This document shows positions 1-8,235 of a DNA stretch of 64,000 bases, in pieces. Each line of letters opens with the position of its first letter. Positions within the stretch are counted from its first letter, which is position 1. The translations under genes and the position numbers were made by a program. The notes under the pieces were generated by a model. That model did not search any database, was not told the origin of the DNA, and saw only the letters and a list, made by a program, of their open reading frames with translations. This DNA is from Pseudalkalibacillus hwajinpoensis (GTDB lineage: Bacteria; Bacillota; Bacilli; Bacillales; Guptibacillaceae): assembly GCF_015234585.1 (NCBI RefSeq), contig NZ_JADFCM010000008.1:620001-684000 (forward strand), given 5' to 3'.

Positions 1-5
1 AAAGA

Positions 6-473
6 ATGATTAGCTGGAAAGAGGAGAAGGTGATTCGTGTGCCGATCGAAACGGTTTGGGATTTGTTTAGAGACGAAAATATTCAAACGATCATGCCAAA
101 AGTTGAGGAGCATGTATTAATGGAATTGGAAGAGGATCAAGTCGGAGCGAAGCATCGTCAAACGTATCGGGAAGGAAAAAGACTTGAAACTTACATGGTT
201 GAGACGATCGCCTACGAGGATCGAGAAGAATATAAAGAGAAACGGATTAGTTTTGTGTTAGGAAAGGCGTTTGAAATATCGCTTGGTTTTATACTAGAAA
301 AAGTGAGTGAAAGCGAAACAAAATTCATTTACGAAGGTCAAAATAAAGGCGTGAATTTTGTGGGGCGCGCCATGCTTAAGCTAAGCCGTCAAAAGGATCA
401 AATGAATGTTGTTCAGGAATTTATGGACCGAGTGGAAAGTGAAGCGATTAAACGAAATGAGGTCCAGATTTAA
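6..473 (+). CDS. SRPBCC (START-like) family protein
   Basis: A 155-residue protein with the layout of a small SRPBCC/polyketide-cyclase-like lipid-binding fold: an N-terminal strand (WKEEKVIRVPIETVWDLF) typical of these proteins, alternating beta strands in the middle, and a long amphipathic C-terminal helix (residues about 122-150). The family binds hydrophobic ligands in a helix-grip cavity; no catalytic residues or ligand can be deduced. The ATG lies five bases from the window edge, so its ribosome binding site is not visible and a slightly longer form cannot be excluded. It is followed by about 115 bases of untranslated sequence and a hairpin. The family call rests on overall pattern and is moderately sure. 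Confidence 0.72.
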   Translation: MISWKEEKVIRVPIETVWDLFRDENIQTIMPKVEEHVLMELEEDQVGAKHRQTYREGKRLETYMVETIAYEDREEYKEKRISFVLGKAFEISLGFILEKVSESETKFIYEGQNKGVNFVGRAMLKLSRQKDQMNVVQEFMDRVESEAIKRNEVQI

Positions 474-590
474 TCCGGGTAGTAATTATTGAGACCTTTT
501 ATTCAATTTGATACTAAGTGGAAGAGGAGAATGGAGTAAAATCGGCATAATTTTAATCTTTGTACTATCGTAAAGAAGTCAGTTAGTATG

Positions 591-622
591 AAAGCCGCCA
601 AGGCAAACTGGGCGGCTTTTTT
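591..622 (+). terminator. Rho-independent terminator
   Basis: Stem AAGCCGCC / GGCGGCTT with a short loop followed by a T run. It lies between the plus-strand SRPBCC gene and the convergent TetR gene, so it may stop transcription from both sides. Confidence 0.85.
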
Positions 623-640
623 CAATGGTATTGGTGCTCA

Positions 641-1546
641 TTATGTGTTTGAACGTTCGCAAGCTTCAGCCACTCTCACAAAATACCCTTTTACTAATTC
701 ATCGAGCGTAGCAACGGATTTTTGGTCAAGCGTTTGATCGTCCCTCAATGAACAAAGAACGCTTTCAATGAGAAATTCTCGTGACTTCTTAGAATGAAGA
801 AACTCATCCTGGATAAAATCTAGAAGTTCTATTGATTTTGTGTGTTTCTCGTTCAAGCCCCTCTTCAGGCTTGCGATTGTTTGCTGAAGTTTTTCTTTAA
901 AATCTTCATCGGAATTCGTCGCATTTGGTAGCCAGGTACTCATTTGTTCAGGTTTGTTCAGCTGTTCTCCTGCAGCAGCGGCATCGTTAACGATACTAAC
1001 GATACGTTGGACGCTATAGTGTACTACTGGGGAAATGTCTACGCTCGGACCGTTTGCAATGGAATAGTACTTAACATTGTGGTGAAGTATGCCCAGAAAC
1101 ATGATCGCCCCATCAAGTAGATATGGTCGCTTATCTTCTCCGAATAGCTCAAGAAAACGAGTGAATACCCACTGAATCATTCTCTTTTGTCCTTCTTTTA
1201 GGAAATCCTTCAAATCCTCATCATTCGAGACAAACACTTCTTCAAAAAGTGTAATCAGCTTGTTTTTCTTATTCGTATTCATTTGCAGTTCAATTTGTTT
1301 AATAAAGATAGTAAGATCAGCACGATCCTGGCCGATCATCAATTCATCTCGGCTTGTTTCCATTGAGCCATAAAGGGCCTTGAAAAGAGCGATTAATAAC
1401 TCATTTTTCGATGAGAAGTAATTGTAGAACGTGCCTTTTGAAATGCCACTATATTCTAGGATGTCTTGAATGGATGTTGCCTGAAAGCCTCTTTCAATAA
1501 AAAGCTGATGCGCCATCTTAATAACGTGCTGTTTGCGATCGTTCAT
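641..1546 (-). CDS. TetR/AcrR family transcriptional regulator
   Basis: A 301-residue TetR-type repressor. The N-terminal helix-turn-helix is clear (residues about 8-54, containing TSIQDILEYSGISKGTFYNYF), followed by an all-helical ligand/dimer region. The protein is about 100 residues longer than a typical TetR, as in the YerO-like subgroup. The start is supported by AAAAGGTGATAG just upstream. It is divergent from a DHA2-type drug efflux gene, with about 200 bases between them carrying three copies of a 16-base motif and a promoter, so it most likely represses that gene and perhaps itself. The inducer is unknown. Confidence 0.9.
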   Translation of the reverse strand: MNDRKQHVIKMAHQLFIERGFQATSIQDILEYSGISKGTFYNYFSSKNELLIALFKALYGSMETSRDELMIGQDRADLTIFIKQIELQMNTNKKNKLITLFEEVFVSNDEDLKDFLKEGQKRMIQWVFTRFLELFGEDKRPYLLDGAIMFLGILHHNVKYYSIANGPSVDISPVVHYSVQRIVSIVNDAAAAGEQLNKPEQMSTWLPNATNSDEDFKEKLQQTIASLKRGLNEKHTKSIELLDFIQDEFLHSKKSREFLIESVLCSLRDDQTLDQKSVATLDELVKGYFVRVAEACERSNT

Positions 1547-1667
1547 TCTATCACCTTTTACTTCGTTTTATTTAAATGAAACTTATTATTGTACTGCCGG
1601 TATAAAACTGATCATACCTTATTTCTTGATTAGAAACAAATCCTTTCAAATTGGGAAGAAATAATGA

Positions 1668-1696
1668 TTGCAAAAGTTGAACTCATGGTATATGAT
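1668..1696 (+). promoter_or_regulatory. SigA-type promoter for DHA2 efflux gene
   Basis: TTGCAA at 1668-1673 and TATGAT at 1691-1696 with a 17-base spacer. The first copy of the operator-like repeat begins inside the spacer, so a bound repressor would block polymerase. Confidence 0.65.
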
Positions 1697-1742
1697 ATTA
1701 GAGATTTGAACCGATGGTATAAATAATTGAACTAAAGGTATA
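1677..1742 (+). promoter_or_regulatory. Three direct operator-like repeats
   Basis: The 16-base motif TTGAAC-N4-GGTATA occurs at 1677-1692, 1706-1721 and 1727-1742. Copy one overlaps the promoter spacer and -10; copies two and three lie downstream of the expected start site and end next to the SD. The middle copy has a small dyad (ACC-GAT-GGT). The binding protein is inferred to be the divergent TetR regulator. Confidence 0.6.
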
Positions 1743-1755
1743 TGGGGGAATGATG

Positions 1756-3264
1756 ATGAGTCAATCAGTGAAAGAGACGCCAAAACCAAAGTACGGCATT
1801 CTTGCGATTCTGATTGTTGGTGCTTTTATTGCGTTTTTAAATAATACATTGCTTAATATTGCGTTGCCATCGATTATGGCAGATTTACAAATTGAAACGG
1901 CTACGGTTCAGTGGCTTACAACAGGATTTATGCTTGTGAACGGTATTATGATTCCGGCAACGGCATTTCTTATTGAAAAATATTCCGTGCGTCGTTTATT
2001 TCTTGTTGCGATTGGATTATTTACAATTGGTACAGTTGTTGCGGGGATGGCGGAGATCTTCCCGGTTCTACTTGGAGGAAGAATGCTTCAAGCTTCAGGT
2101 TCAGCGATTATGATGCCGCTCTTGATGAATGTCATGCTCGTTAGCTTTCCAATTGAAAAAAGAGGGGCGGCAATGGGTGTTTTCGGTTTAATTCTCATGG
2201 CGGCGCCAGCAATCGGTCCTACTCTCTCTGGTTGGATTATTGAAAATTACGATTGGAGAATGCTTTTCCATTTCGTGACTCCAATTGCTATTACGATTTT
2301 CCTACTTGGTTTCTTCTTGTTGAAGGATAAGAAAGAAAAAGTAAACATTCGTCTGGATTTATTTTCTCTAATCTTATCAAGTATTGGTTTTGGAGGTATT
2401 CTTTACGGCTTTAGTTCTGCAGGGAATAAAGGATGGGATAGCCCACAAGTTTATTTAACGATTGGAATTGGGGTTATTTCTCTGACGACGTTTATTATTA
2501 GACAGTCGAAACAAGAACGACCAATGTTGAATTTTTCGATTTTCAAATATCCAATGTTCGCTCTTTCGTCATCCATTACTATGGTTTTAAATATGGCGAT
2601 GTTTTCAGGGATGCTGTTGCTCCCGATTTACGTGCAAACCATTCGGGGCATTTCACCACTTGATGCAGGATTGATGATGCTTCCGGGTGCACTTGTGATG
2701 GCATTTATGTCTCCGATCACAGGACGCTTATTTGATAAAATTGGCGGTCGCATTCTAGCGACAACGGGCCTTGCTATTACAGTTGTCACAACATACCTGT
2801 TTAGTACATTGTCTATGGATACGACGTATAACTACATTATGATTCTTCATGCTGTGCGCATGTTCGGAATGTCAATGGTTATGATGCCTGTATCAACGAA
2901 TGGATTAAATCAGCTACCAGCTCGTTTCTATCCACACGGTACAGCGATGAACAATACGTTAAACCAGGTAGCAGGCGCCATTGGTACTGCGCTTCTCGTA
3001 ACGATTATGTCTAACCGAACAGAATCAGCTGCAGCTGACCTCGCGAGGGAAGCTGCGACAAGCGGAGCAGTAGATCCTACGATGCAGCAACAAATCGCCA
3101 TGCAGGCGATGCTTGAAGGAATTAACTTCGCCTTCTTTGTTGCTACATTTATTGCAGGTCTTGCATTTGTGCTTTCATTCTTCATTAAGCGCGCTGGTCG
3201 TGAAGAAGTGAAGCAGCCGATTGTGCCAGAATCCAAGCCAGTTGAGCTTGTGACAAATTCATAA
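1756..3264 (+). CDS. DHA2-family MFS multidrug efflux transporter
   Basis: About 502 residues with 14 predicted membrane segments, as in the DHA2 (14-TM) drug:H+ antiporter family. Visible motifs are motif A-like spacing after TM2 (FLIEKYSVRRLF), the R-lined TM4 (GGRMLQASGSAIMMPL) and motif C in TM5 (GLILMAAPAIGPTLSGWI). Three ATG codons lie in tandem; the GGGGG SD at 1744-1748 is correctly spaced only for the third, which is chosen. It probably exports lipophilic drugs or a metabolite and is likely controlled by the divergent TetR protein. A close paralog with its own TetR gene lies at 61454-62896. Confidence 0.9.
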   Translation: MSQSVKETPKPKYGILAILIVGAFIAFLNNTLLNIALPSIMADLQIETATVQWLTTGFMLVNGIMIPATAFLIEKYSVRRLFLVAIGLFTIGTVVAGMAEIFPVLLGGRMLQASGSAIMMPLLMNVMLVSFPIEKRGAAMGVFGLILMAAPAIGPTLSGWIIENYDWRMLFHFVTPIAITIFLLGFFLLKDKKEKVNIRLDLFSLILSSIGFGGILYGFSSAGNKGWDSPQVYLTIGIGVISLTTFIIRQSKQERPMLNFSIFKYPMFALSSSITMVLNMAMFSGMLLLPIYVQTIRGISPLDAGLMMLPGALVMAFMSPITGRLFDKIGGRILATTGLAITVVTTYLFSTLSMDTTYNYIMILHAVRMFGMSMVMMPVSTNGLNQLPARFYPHGTAMNNTLNQVAGAIGTALLVTIMSNRTESAAADLAREAATSGAVDPTMQQQIAMQAMLEGINFAFFVATFIAGLAFVLSFFIKRAGREEVKQPIVPESKPVELVTNS

Positions 3265-3276
3265 TAGATAAGCTAC

Positions 3277-3316
3277 AAAAAAGGATGAGATCCCTAGTGA
3301 TCTCATCCTTTTTTTA
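3277..3316. terminator. Bidirectional terminator
   Basis: A 12-base-pair stem (AAGGATGAGATC and its complement) with A-rich and T-rich flanks between the convergent efflux and CGNR genes; it can serve both strands. Confidence 0.85.
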
Positions 3317-3892
3317 TTCGTTAGAAGAAGCAGTTTTCGTTTTATTATGATAATGCTTTTTGGCTTTTGTCCGATTTCCGCAAACCTCCATCGAGCACCA
3401 TTTGCGCTTTCCCTTCTTGTTGACGAAAAAGGCCAGGCAATTTTCACTTTCGCATGCTTTTACTTTATCCAATACACCACTCGCTTCATGATCAAGCATC
3501 TGATAGGCAATGAGTGAGAGTAAACCTTTCGTTCCACCCTCAATAGGGATCGGGGTAAGGGACTTTTCATCGATCGTAAAAGAAAGTGGGGTCGCTTTTG
3601 TCACATTACTTAGCAATTCGAAAAAATCGACTTGAGAAAGGTTTGAAGCGAAGTATTCACGACATTGATTCCGAAAGTGTTGAATGTCATTTTTATAAAT
3701 AGGATCCTTCTTAATGAATTCTACTTGTTTCTTGTTTAACAACCCCTTGTTTTCCATTAATGTGATCCACTGAACGACGTTCTCTTCCGTTAATAGCAGA
3801 TCGATAGGGTTTTGATTTTGTATTTTTAATGTGTTCATTAAGTTAATAAATAGGAAATTAGAAAAATGGGAAAAACTCGTTTCGAGTATCAT
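3314..3892 (-). CDS. CGNR zinc-finger (ABATE domain) protein, putative stress regulator
   Basis: A 192-residue protein with an N-terminal ABATE (DUF1470-type) region containing the usual F-N-x-MNT segment and a C-terminal CGNR zinc finger: C-x4-C (CESENC), then WCSMEVCGNR followed by a basic tail. The family is thought to bind DNA through the CGNR finger. An ATG 11 codons further upstream has no SD and sits directly on the predicted -10 element, whereas the chosen ATG has AAAAGGTG nine bases before it. It is divergent from the thioredoxin gene with overlapping promoters. Its ligand and targets are unknown. Confidence 0.82.
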   Translation of the reverse strand: MILETSFSHFSNFLFINLMNTLKIQNQNPIDLLLTEENVVQWITLMENKGLLNKKQVEFIKKDPIYKNDIQHFRNQCREYFASNLSQVDFFELLSNVTKATPLSFTIDEKSLTPIPIEGGTKGLLSLIAYQMLDHEASGVLDKVKACESENCLAFFVNKKGKRKWCSMEVCGNRTKAKKHYHNKTKTASSNE

Positions 3893-3918
3893 GTTGAAAC
3901 ACACCTTTTGCTTTATCG

Positions 3919-3947
3919 TTGACATCGATTATAACATAATGTAGTAT
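3919..3947 (+). promoter_or_regulatory. Thioredoxin promoter overlapping CGNR promoter
   Basis: TTGACA at 3919-3924 and TAGTAT at 3942-3947 with a 17-base spacer, reading toward the thioredoxin gene. On the other strand a perfect TATAAT (3933-3928) lies within this spacer, so the two divergent promoters physically overlap. Confidence 0.6.
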
Positions 3948-4004
3948 TCTAACCACTAAATTAGTTTTTAGTAGTTATAAAAATAAGGTAACAGGAGAGA
4001 TATA

Positions 4005-4319
4005 ATGGCAGTACAAAAAGTAACGGACCAAAACTTCGAAGAAGAAACAAATCAAGGACTCGTTCTAGCAGATCTAGGAGCGCCATGGTGTGGCCCATGT
4101 AAAATGATCGCGCCAGTGTTGGATGAACTAGATGAGGAACTAGGCGAGCAATTAAAAATTGTCCAACTTGATGTGGATTCAAATCCAGAAACAGCAAGAA
4201 AGTACGACGTGATGAGCATTCCAACATTGCTTTTCTTTAAAGATGGCGAACTTGTTGAGAATGCGGTTGGATTTCGAACAAAAGAAGAATTAGCAGGTAT
4301 TGCTAAAAATCACGGCTAA
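4005..4319 (+). CDS. trxA: Thioredoxin
   Basis: A 104-residue thioredoxin with the redox site WCGPC (residues about 29-33) and the cis-proline segment SIPTLLFFKDG. It reduces protein disulfides and is recycled by thioredoxin reductase. The sequence before the active site reads LADLGAPWCGPC, where most housekeeping thioredoxins have a Phe-Trp pair, so this could be a second thioredoxin rather than the main TrxA. The SD is AGGAGAG with a good spacing. It is a single gene with its own promoter and terminator. Confidence 0.93.
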   Translation: MAVQKVTDQNFEEETNQGLVLADLGAPWCGPCKMIAPVLDELDEELGEQLKIVQLDVDSNPETARKYDVMSIPTLLFFKDGELVENAVGFRTKEELAGIAKNHG

Positions 4320-4328
4320 CTTTCCAAT

Positions 4329-4370
4329 AAATAAAGCAGCGCTTCTTAATTAAGAGCGCTGCTTTATTTA
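4329..4370. terminator. Bidirectional terminator
   Basis: A long AT-flanked stem (AATAAAGCAGCGCT and complement, one small irregularity near the loop) between the convergent thioredoxin and germination operons. Confidence 0.85.
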
Positions 4371-4400
4371 TTGATTACGTATGAAGTTGATTGGCTCTCA

Positions 4401-5546
4401 TTAATTAATATCCTGAGTCCCATAACCTGTTATGGTGAGATTCACGTCTACATTAACAGGAAGGGAAGGGAAAATGCTTTCCCAATTTTTCTCGTGTTCC
4501 TTCCAGTACCTAGGTTGTTTGATTTTTACCCATGTGCCAATTTCCAGAAAATCGAGTTGCTGTTCTTTCTGTGCGATGGAAAGAACGCGTTCAATATCTT
4601 TCTTGACGACTTGTTGTCCCTTTTCTTGGAGTGGCGTTTCCCATCCTTCTTTGAAAACGTCGCGTTCTATATCCCAGTCCTCCGCAAGTCGTAAAGAACT
4701 TTCTACAATAAGGTCGACGGTTAGCTTTCCGTTTTCTACATTTGGCTTAACGATTGTGTTCGATTTCATTATTTCTAGGACAACTTGATCTTCTCTAGAC
4801 TCTCCCGCTTCAATGGTTACGAGCCCACCCTGAACTTCATCTGTCACCCATTTGAATCCTCCAATTTCTTCTGGTGAAAGCCAGCCAACTAATTTTTCGT
4901 TTTTATTTGATATAATCCCGCCCCCAAGCAACCGCAGTCTATTATCGTGAATTCCTACTTCAGGAATGACGAAGCTTGCATCTTCTGTAATCCTATTGGA
5001 GGCTTCTCCGAATTTAAGATTATCCAATACATAAAGACTCCGCTCTTTGTTTTGAGTGAGTTCCTTCAACTGCACAGCAGGAAACATTTCTTTTGTTGGT
5101 TCGACATTCAGTATCGAAGCGGCAGGCTCCCTTGAAATAAATAAGGAAACGGTTCTCCTAAATTCATGATCACGCAAAAAGAAGCTGATTAGTTGCTTGA
5201 TCGGTTCTTTTCGTAGAAGTTCTTCCGAGAGAACCATGGATTTGAGGTGGGTATAGTTAGGTGGCCGGTCGGTTTCAAGTGAATTTTCTCGAATCACTTC
5301 AAAGAAATTATTCCCATTTAAAGTAATGTTCTGATAGGGCTGCTCTCCAGTCGTCCCAGTCTCTGTTCCCTGGATGTTATTTGGAACGACGTATTGGTTT
5401 GTTAAGGCAAACACTTCCTCTTTGTCTTCATGGTAATCAAGTCCAATCCCCATGATCATGCCGAGATCTTCAATTTCATTACTATCCCAGCACGCCGTTA
5501 GCAAGATGAGTTGAAGGGCAGCTAGAAATAAGAAAATTCTCTTCAT
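4401..5546 (-). CDS. Ger(x)C family spore germination lipoprotein
   Basis: A 381-residue C subunit of a GerA-type germinant receptor. The N-terminus is a lipoprotein signal with lipobox LLTAC (Cys19), so the mature protein is anchored on the outer face of the inner spore membrane. It matches GerAC/GerBC/GerKC in length, in the early CWDSNEIEDLGMIMGIGLD segment and in the late strand-rich domain. It is the last gene of a three-gene operon; its ATG overlaps the GerB-family stop by one base. The subtype (A, B or K) cannot be assigned here. Confidence 0.93.
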   Translation of the reverse strand: MKRIFLFLAALQLILLTACWDSNEIEDLGMIMGIGLDYHEDKEEVFALTNQYVVPNNIQGTETGTTGEQPYQNITLNGNNFFEVIRENSLETDRPPNYTHLKSMVLSEELLRKEPIKQLISFFLRDHEFRRTVSLFISREPAASILNVEPTKEMFPAVQLKELTQNKERSLYVLDNLKFGEASNRITEDASFVIPEVGIHDNRLRLLGGGIISNKNEKLVGWLSPEEIGGFKWVTDEVQGGLVTIEAGESREDQVVLEIMKSNTIVKPNVENGKLTVDLIVESSLRLAEDWDIERDVFKEGWETPLQEKGQQVVKKDIERVLSIAQKEQQLDFLEIGTWVKIKQPRYWKEHEKNWESIFPSLPVNVDVNLTITGYGTQDIN

Positions 5547-6631
5547 TAAGCAGTCCCCTTCCTAAACGAAAGCGCTAGAAGCAATAGGGGGAGCGCGATG
5601 AGAGAGGTGTAGGATAAATAATTCACGTATGTCCCGTAAGAAAATAGTTCAGTAATGCCTGACGGTAATAACGAGAGCATCAGAATGATGAACCCAATCA
5701 TGATATTCATAGGGAGGGTGTTTTTTACCTGAAACGTTTTCCTCATTCCAAGTACTGCCGAATAGTAATAGGCGGCTAAAGTCGTGAAGATCGTAATGAT
5801 CCATCCGAATAGGAAGAGAAGTTCGAATCGCTCAAAGAAGAATCCCTGAAATTCGATTGCTTTTGCCATTTCAATTGTTGGAAATGTAATCACCTTCAGT
5901 TCCTCGATACTAAGGACCCCGATGTTAAGAATGAAGAAGAGGACATAAATCACACAAACGCTCCCAATACTGATGCTGAAAATTGTGAGCATTGGTTTCC
6001 ATTTCGTAAACGTAAATTTACCAGACAACACCATAATCAGTTCATATCCAACAAATGAAAAAAAGGTTGTGTGAGCTCCTTTTAATATTTCGATTCCATC
6101 AAAATAGAAGATGGGGCGTAAGTGGGTTGGTTCAATATTTTTGATACTAAGAAGAGTTAAGACAAAAAACATGAATAAGATGATTGGAAAGTACAGTTGA
6201 AAAAAAAGAATAATATTGGAAAGGCCGCTAGATACAAGATACATACATGAAACGACGAGTACGAGTAAGACGACGAACTTCGGCGTATTATCGAGCAGGT
6301 AGTAATTCACGATCTCGGCCATTGTTCGAATGATGTAGGATGAGATGGCGATCATGTAAGCAACAAAAATGAGATTAATCCCTTTCCCGAACCATTTTCC
6401 AGTTAGTTCTGTGCCTATATCAAACACTGTTTTCATAGGAAATCGTTTAATGAGCATAAATAGAAAAATCGCATTTATAAACGCAATGCCGGCTCCTAGA
6501 ATAACGCTCATCCACATATTTGGTTGACCGACGACTGCTGCGGTTTGTCTTGGCAACGTTACAATTCCAACACCGACGATCGTTGATATGATGAAAATGA
6601 TGATTGGAAGGGAGGTATGGTTATTTTTCAT
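5546..6631 (-). CDS. GerAB/GerKB-family endospore germination permease
   Basis: A 361-residue, 10-TM protein of the APC-superfamily germination permeases, the B subunit that binds the germinant. The N-terminus (LPIIIFIISTIVGVGIVTLPR) carries the helix-break pattern of TM1 in APC transporters. A start 15 codons upstream is possible, but the chosen ATG follows AGGA with a 7-base spacing. The gene overlaps the 3' end of the GerA-family gene by 11 bases, showing translational coupling in the A-B-C order. Expression is expected in the forespore; I could not find a convincing SigG promoter. Confidence 0.93.
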   Translation of the reverse strand: MKNNHTSLPIIIFIISTIVGVGIVTLPRQTAAVVGQPNMWMSVILGAGIAFINAIFLFMLIKRFPMKTVFDIGTELTGKWFGKGINLIFVAYMIAISSYIIRTMAEIVNYYLLDNTPKFVVLLVLVVSCMYLVSSGLSNIILFFQLYFPIILFMFFVLTLLSIKNIEPTHLRPIFYFDGIEILKGAHTTFFSFVGYELIMVLSGKFTFTKWKPMLTIFSISIGSVCVIYVLFFILNIGVLSIEELKVITFPTIEMAKAIEFQGFFFERFELLFLFGWIITIFTTLAAYYYSAVLGMRKTFQVKNTLPMNIMIGFIILMLSLLPSGITELFSYGTYVNYLSYTSLIALPLLLLALSFRKGTA

Positions 6632-8060
6632 GTAGTTTCCTATCCTTCTTTCCCACACGATAATAAAGACGTACAAACGAATCTTTCCAGCTTTTCAGCT
6701 GGATAGGCGCAAATGGCTCCATGTATGGCGTTCCGAAGCTTCTAAGTTTGATTAAATGAGTTGTTACGATGAAAATGGCGATTAGCAAACCATATACACC
6801 AAGTATGGCTGCAGAGAACAGGAAGAAGAAGCGAATTGTTCTTAACGCCAGGCTGAGCTGATAATTCGGAATTGCGAATGAACAAATCGCTGTGAATGAA
6901 ATGACCATCACCATCATTGGACTAACGATACCTGAGCTGACCGCCGTTTCACCGATAACAATAGCCCCTACAATACTAACGGTAGACCCGATTGGTTTTG
7001 GTAACCTTACACCTGCTTCCCGTAAAATCTCGATCGTAAGCTCCATAATAAAAGCTTCAATAACCGATGGGAAAGGTACACCTTCTCTTGTTTTAGATAA
7101 AGAAACGGCCAGGCTAGTGGGAATAAGCCCGTGGTGAAACGAGACTAAAGCAATGTAAGTTGCAGGCAATAGTACAGAAATAAGTGCAGTAAAATAGCTT
7201 AATAATCGAATTAATGAAGCGGGAATCCATTTAAAGTAGTAGTCGTCAGGTGTTTGAAGAAGCATGTTAAGCGTTGTAGGCGCAATAAGGACAGTGGGAG
7301 AGCCGTCTGTCATTATGGCAACGCGTCCTTCAAGTAAGGCGTTTGCTACCTTCGTTGGATGCTGGGTTGATGTTAATTCGGGAAAGACTGATAACGGATT
7401 ACGCTCAAGGAGCTGTTCAAGTATCCCTGCATCAGTTATATAATCTGCATTAATTTCATTTATTCGTTCTCTGATTTCTTCAATTAATTTTCGATCGGCT
7501 TTTCCTTGCAAATACGTTAAAGAGATGTATTTCACAACGTCTTTTCCAATTAGATGTTGTTCAAATAAAAGGTCGCTTGTTTTTAAGTGCGCACGTAATA
7601 ATGCTTTGTTGTCTTGAAGGCATTCTATAAAACCATCTCGTGGACCGCTAATCGTCGGTTCATTGACCGGTTCATCAGGTGAACGCTTCACAGAATAGGT
7701 TGTTTTCACAGCGTAAACAGTGTCAATGTCTTCCTCGCGAGCAATAATAACGGTGCATCCATCCATGAGGTGCCTTGAAATGAGGCTATTATCTTCAATG
7801 TTGTTAATCGCAGCCATAGGAATAAGATCAGGAAGATCAGCTGCGCTTATTTTTGTTTGATCGTCTGAAACGGTAAGAAGTGGGCTAATGATCGTCTTTT
7901 GAATCACCATACGATCAGAAATATCGTCAAGATACACAAGTGTAAGCGTGAGGCCATCGAGCTTAACGGTTTTAAGCTTGAGGTCTTCGGTGTTATGAAA
8001 CTCCTGTCTTATTTGATCCTCCAGCAAAGAAGAGGATCGTGCAAAACGCCTTCTTTTCAT
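6621..8060 (-). CDS. GerA-family spore germination protein (A subunit)
   Basis: A 479-residue A subunit: a cytoplasmic N-terminal region of about 270 residues followed by about five to six membrane segments, with the family-specific EGRVAIMTDGSPTVLIAPT segment and the conserved stretch around SFHHGLIPTSLAVSLSKTREGVPFP. With the B and C proteins it forms the receptor that starts spore germination. An ATG 12 codons upstream has no SD; the chosen ATG has GGAG about 10 bases before it. First gene of the operon and divergent from the FAD oxidoreductase. Confidence 0.93.
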   Translation of the reverse strand: MKRRRFARSSSLLEDQIRQEFHNTEDLKLKTVKLDGLTLTLVYLDDISDRMVIQKTIISPLLTVSDDQTKISAADLPDLIPMAAINNIEDNSLISRHLMDGCTVIIAREEDIDTVYAVKTTYSVKRSPDEPVNEPTISGPRDGFIECLQDNKALLRAHLKTSDLLFEQHLIGKDVVKYISLTYLQGKADRKLIEEIRERINEINADYITDAGILEQLLERNPLSVFPELTSTQHPTKVANALLEGRVAIMTDGSPTVLIAPTTLNMLLQTPDDYYFKWIPASLIRLLSYFTALISVLLPATYIALVSFHHGLIPTSLAVSLSKTREGVPFPSVIEAFIMELTIEILREAGVRLPKPIGSTVSIVGAIVIGETAVSSGIVSPMMVMVISFTAICSFAIPNYQLSLALRTIRFFFLFSAAILGVYGLLIAIFIVTTHLIKLRSFGTPYMEPFAPIQLKSWKDSFVRLYYRVGKKDRKLHEK

Positions 8061-8235
8061 ATCGCCATCACTCCGAAAGTTATCTCCTTTTATCATTAAC
8101 GGAATTGGAGAAACTATCCGTTCATTCCTTCATCTATTGAAAACTCTGTTAGGATATATCACCAATTTGTTATTTTCAATTTTCAAACATGGTACGATTT
8201 TGCATATTGATGCAGCTCAGAAAGAAGGGGATAGT

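Noticed and set aside
2928..3236. Antisense open frame of about 100 codons inside the DHA2 gene
   Set aside because: Lies fully within a well-supported gene, has no SD and codes for a low-complexity chance sequence.
8061..8160. SigG promoter for the germination operon
   Set aside because: GAATG and an ATGATA-like -10 can be found but not at the proper spacing; a forespore promoter is expected but not shown.
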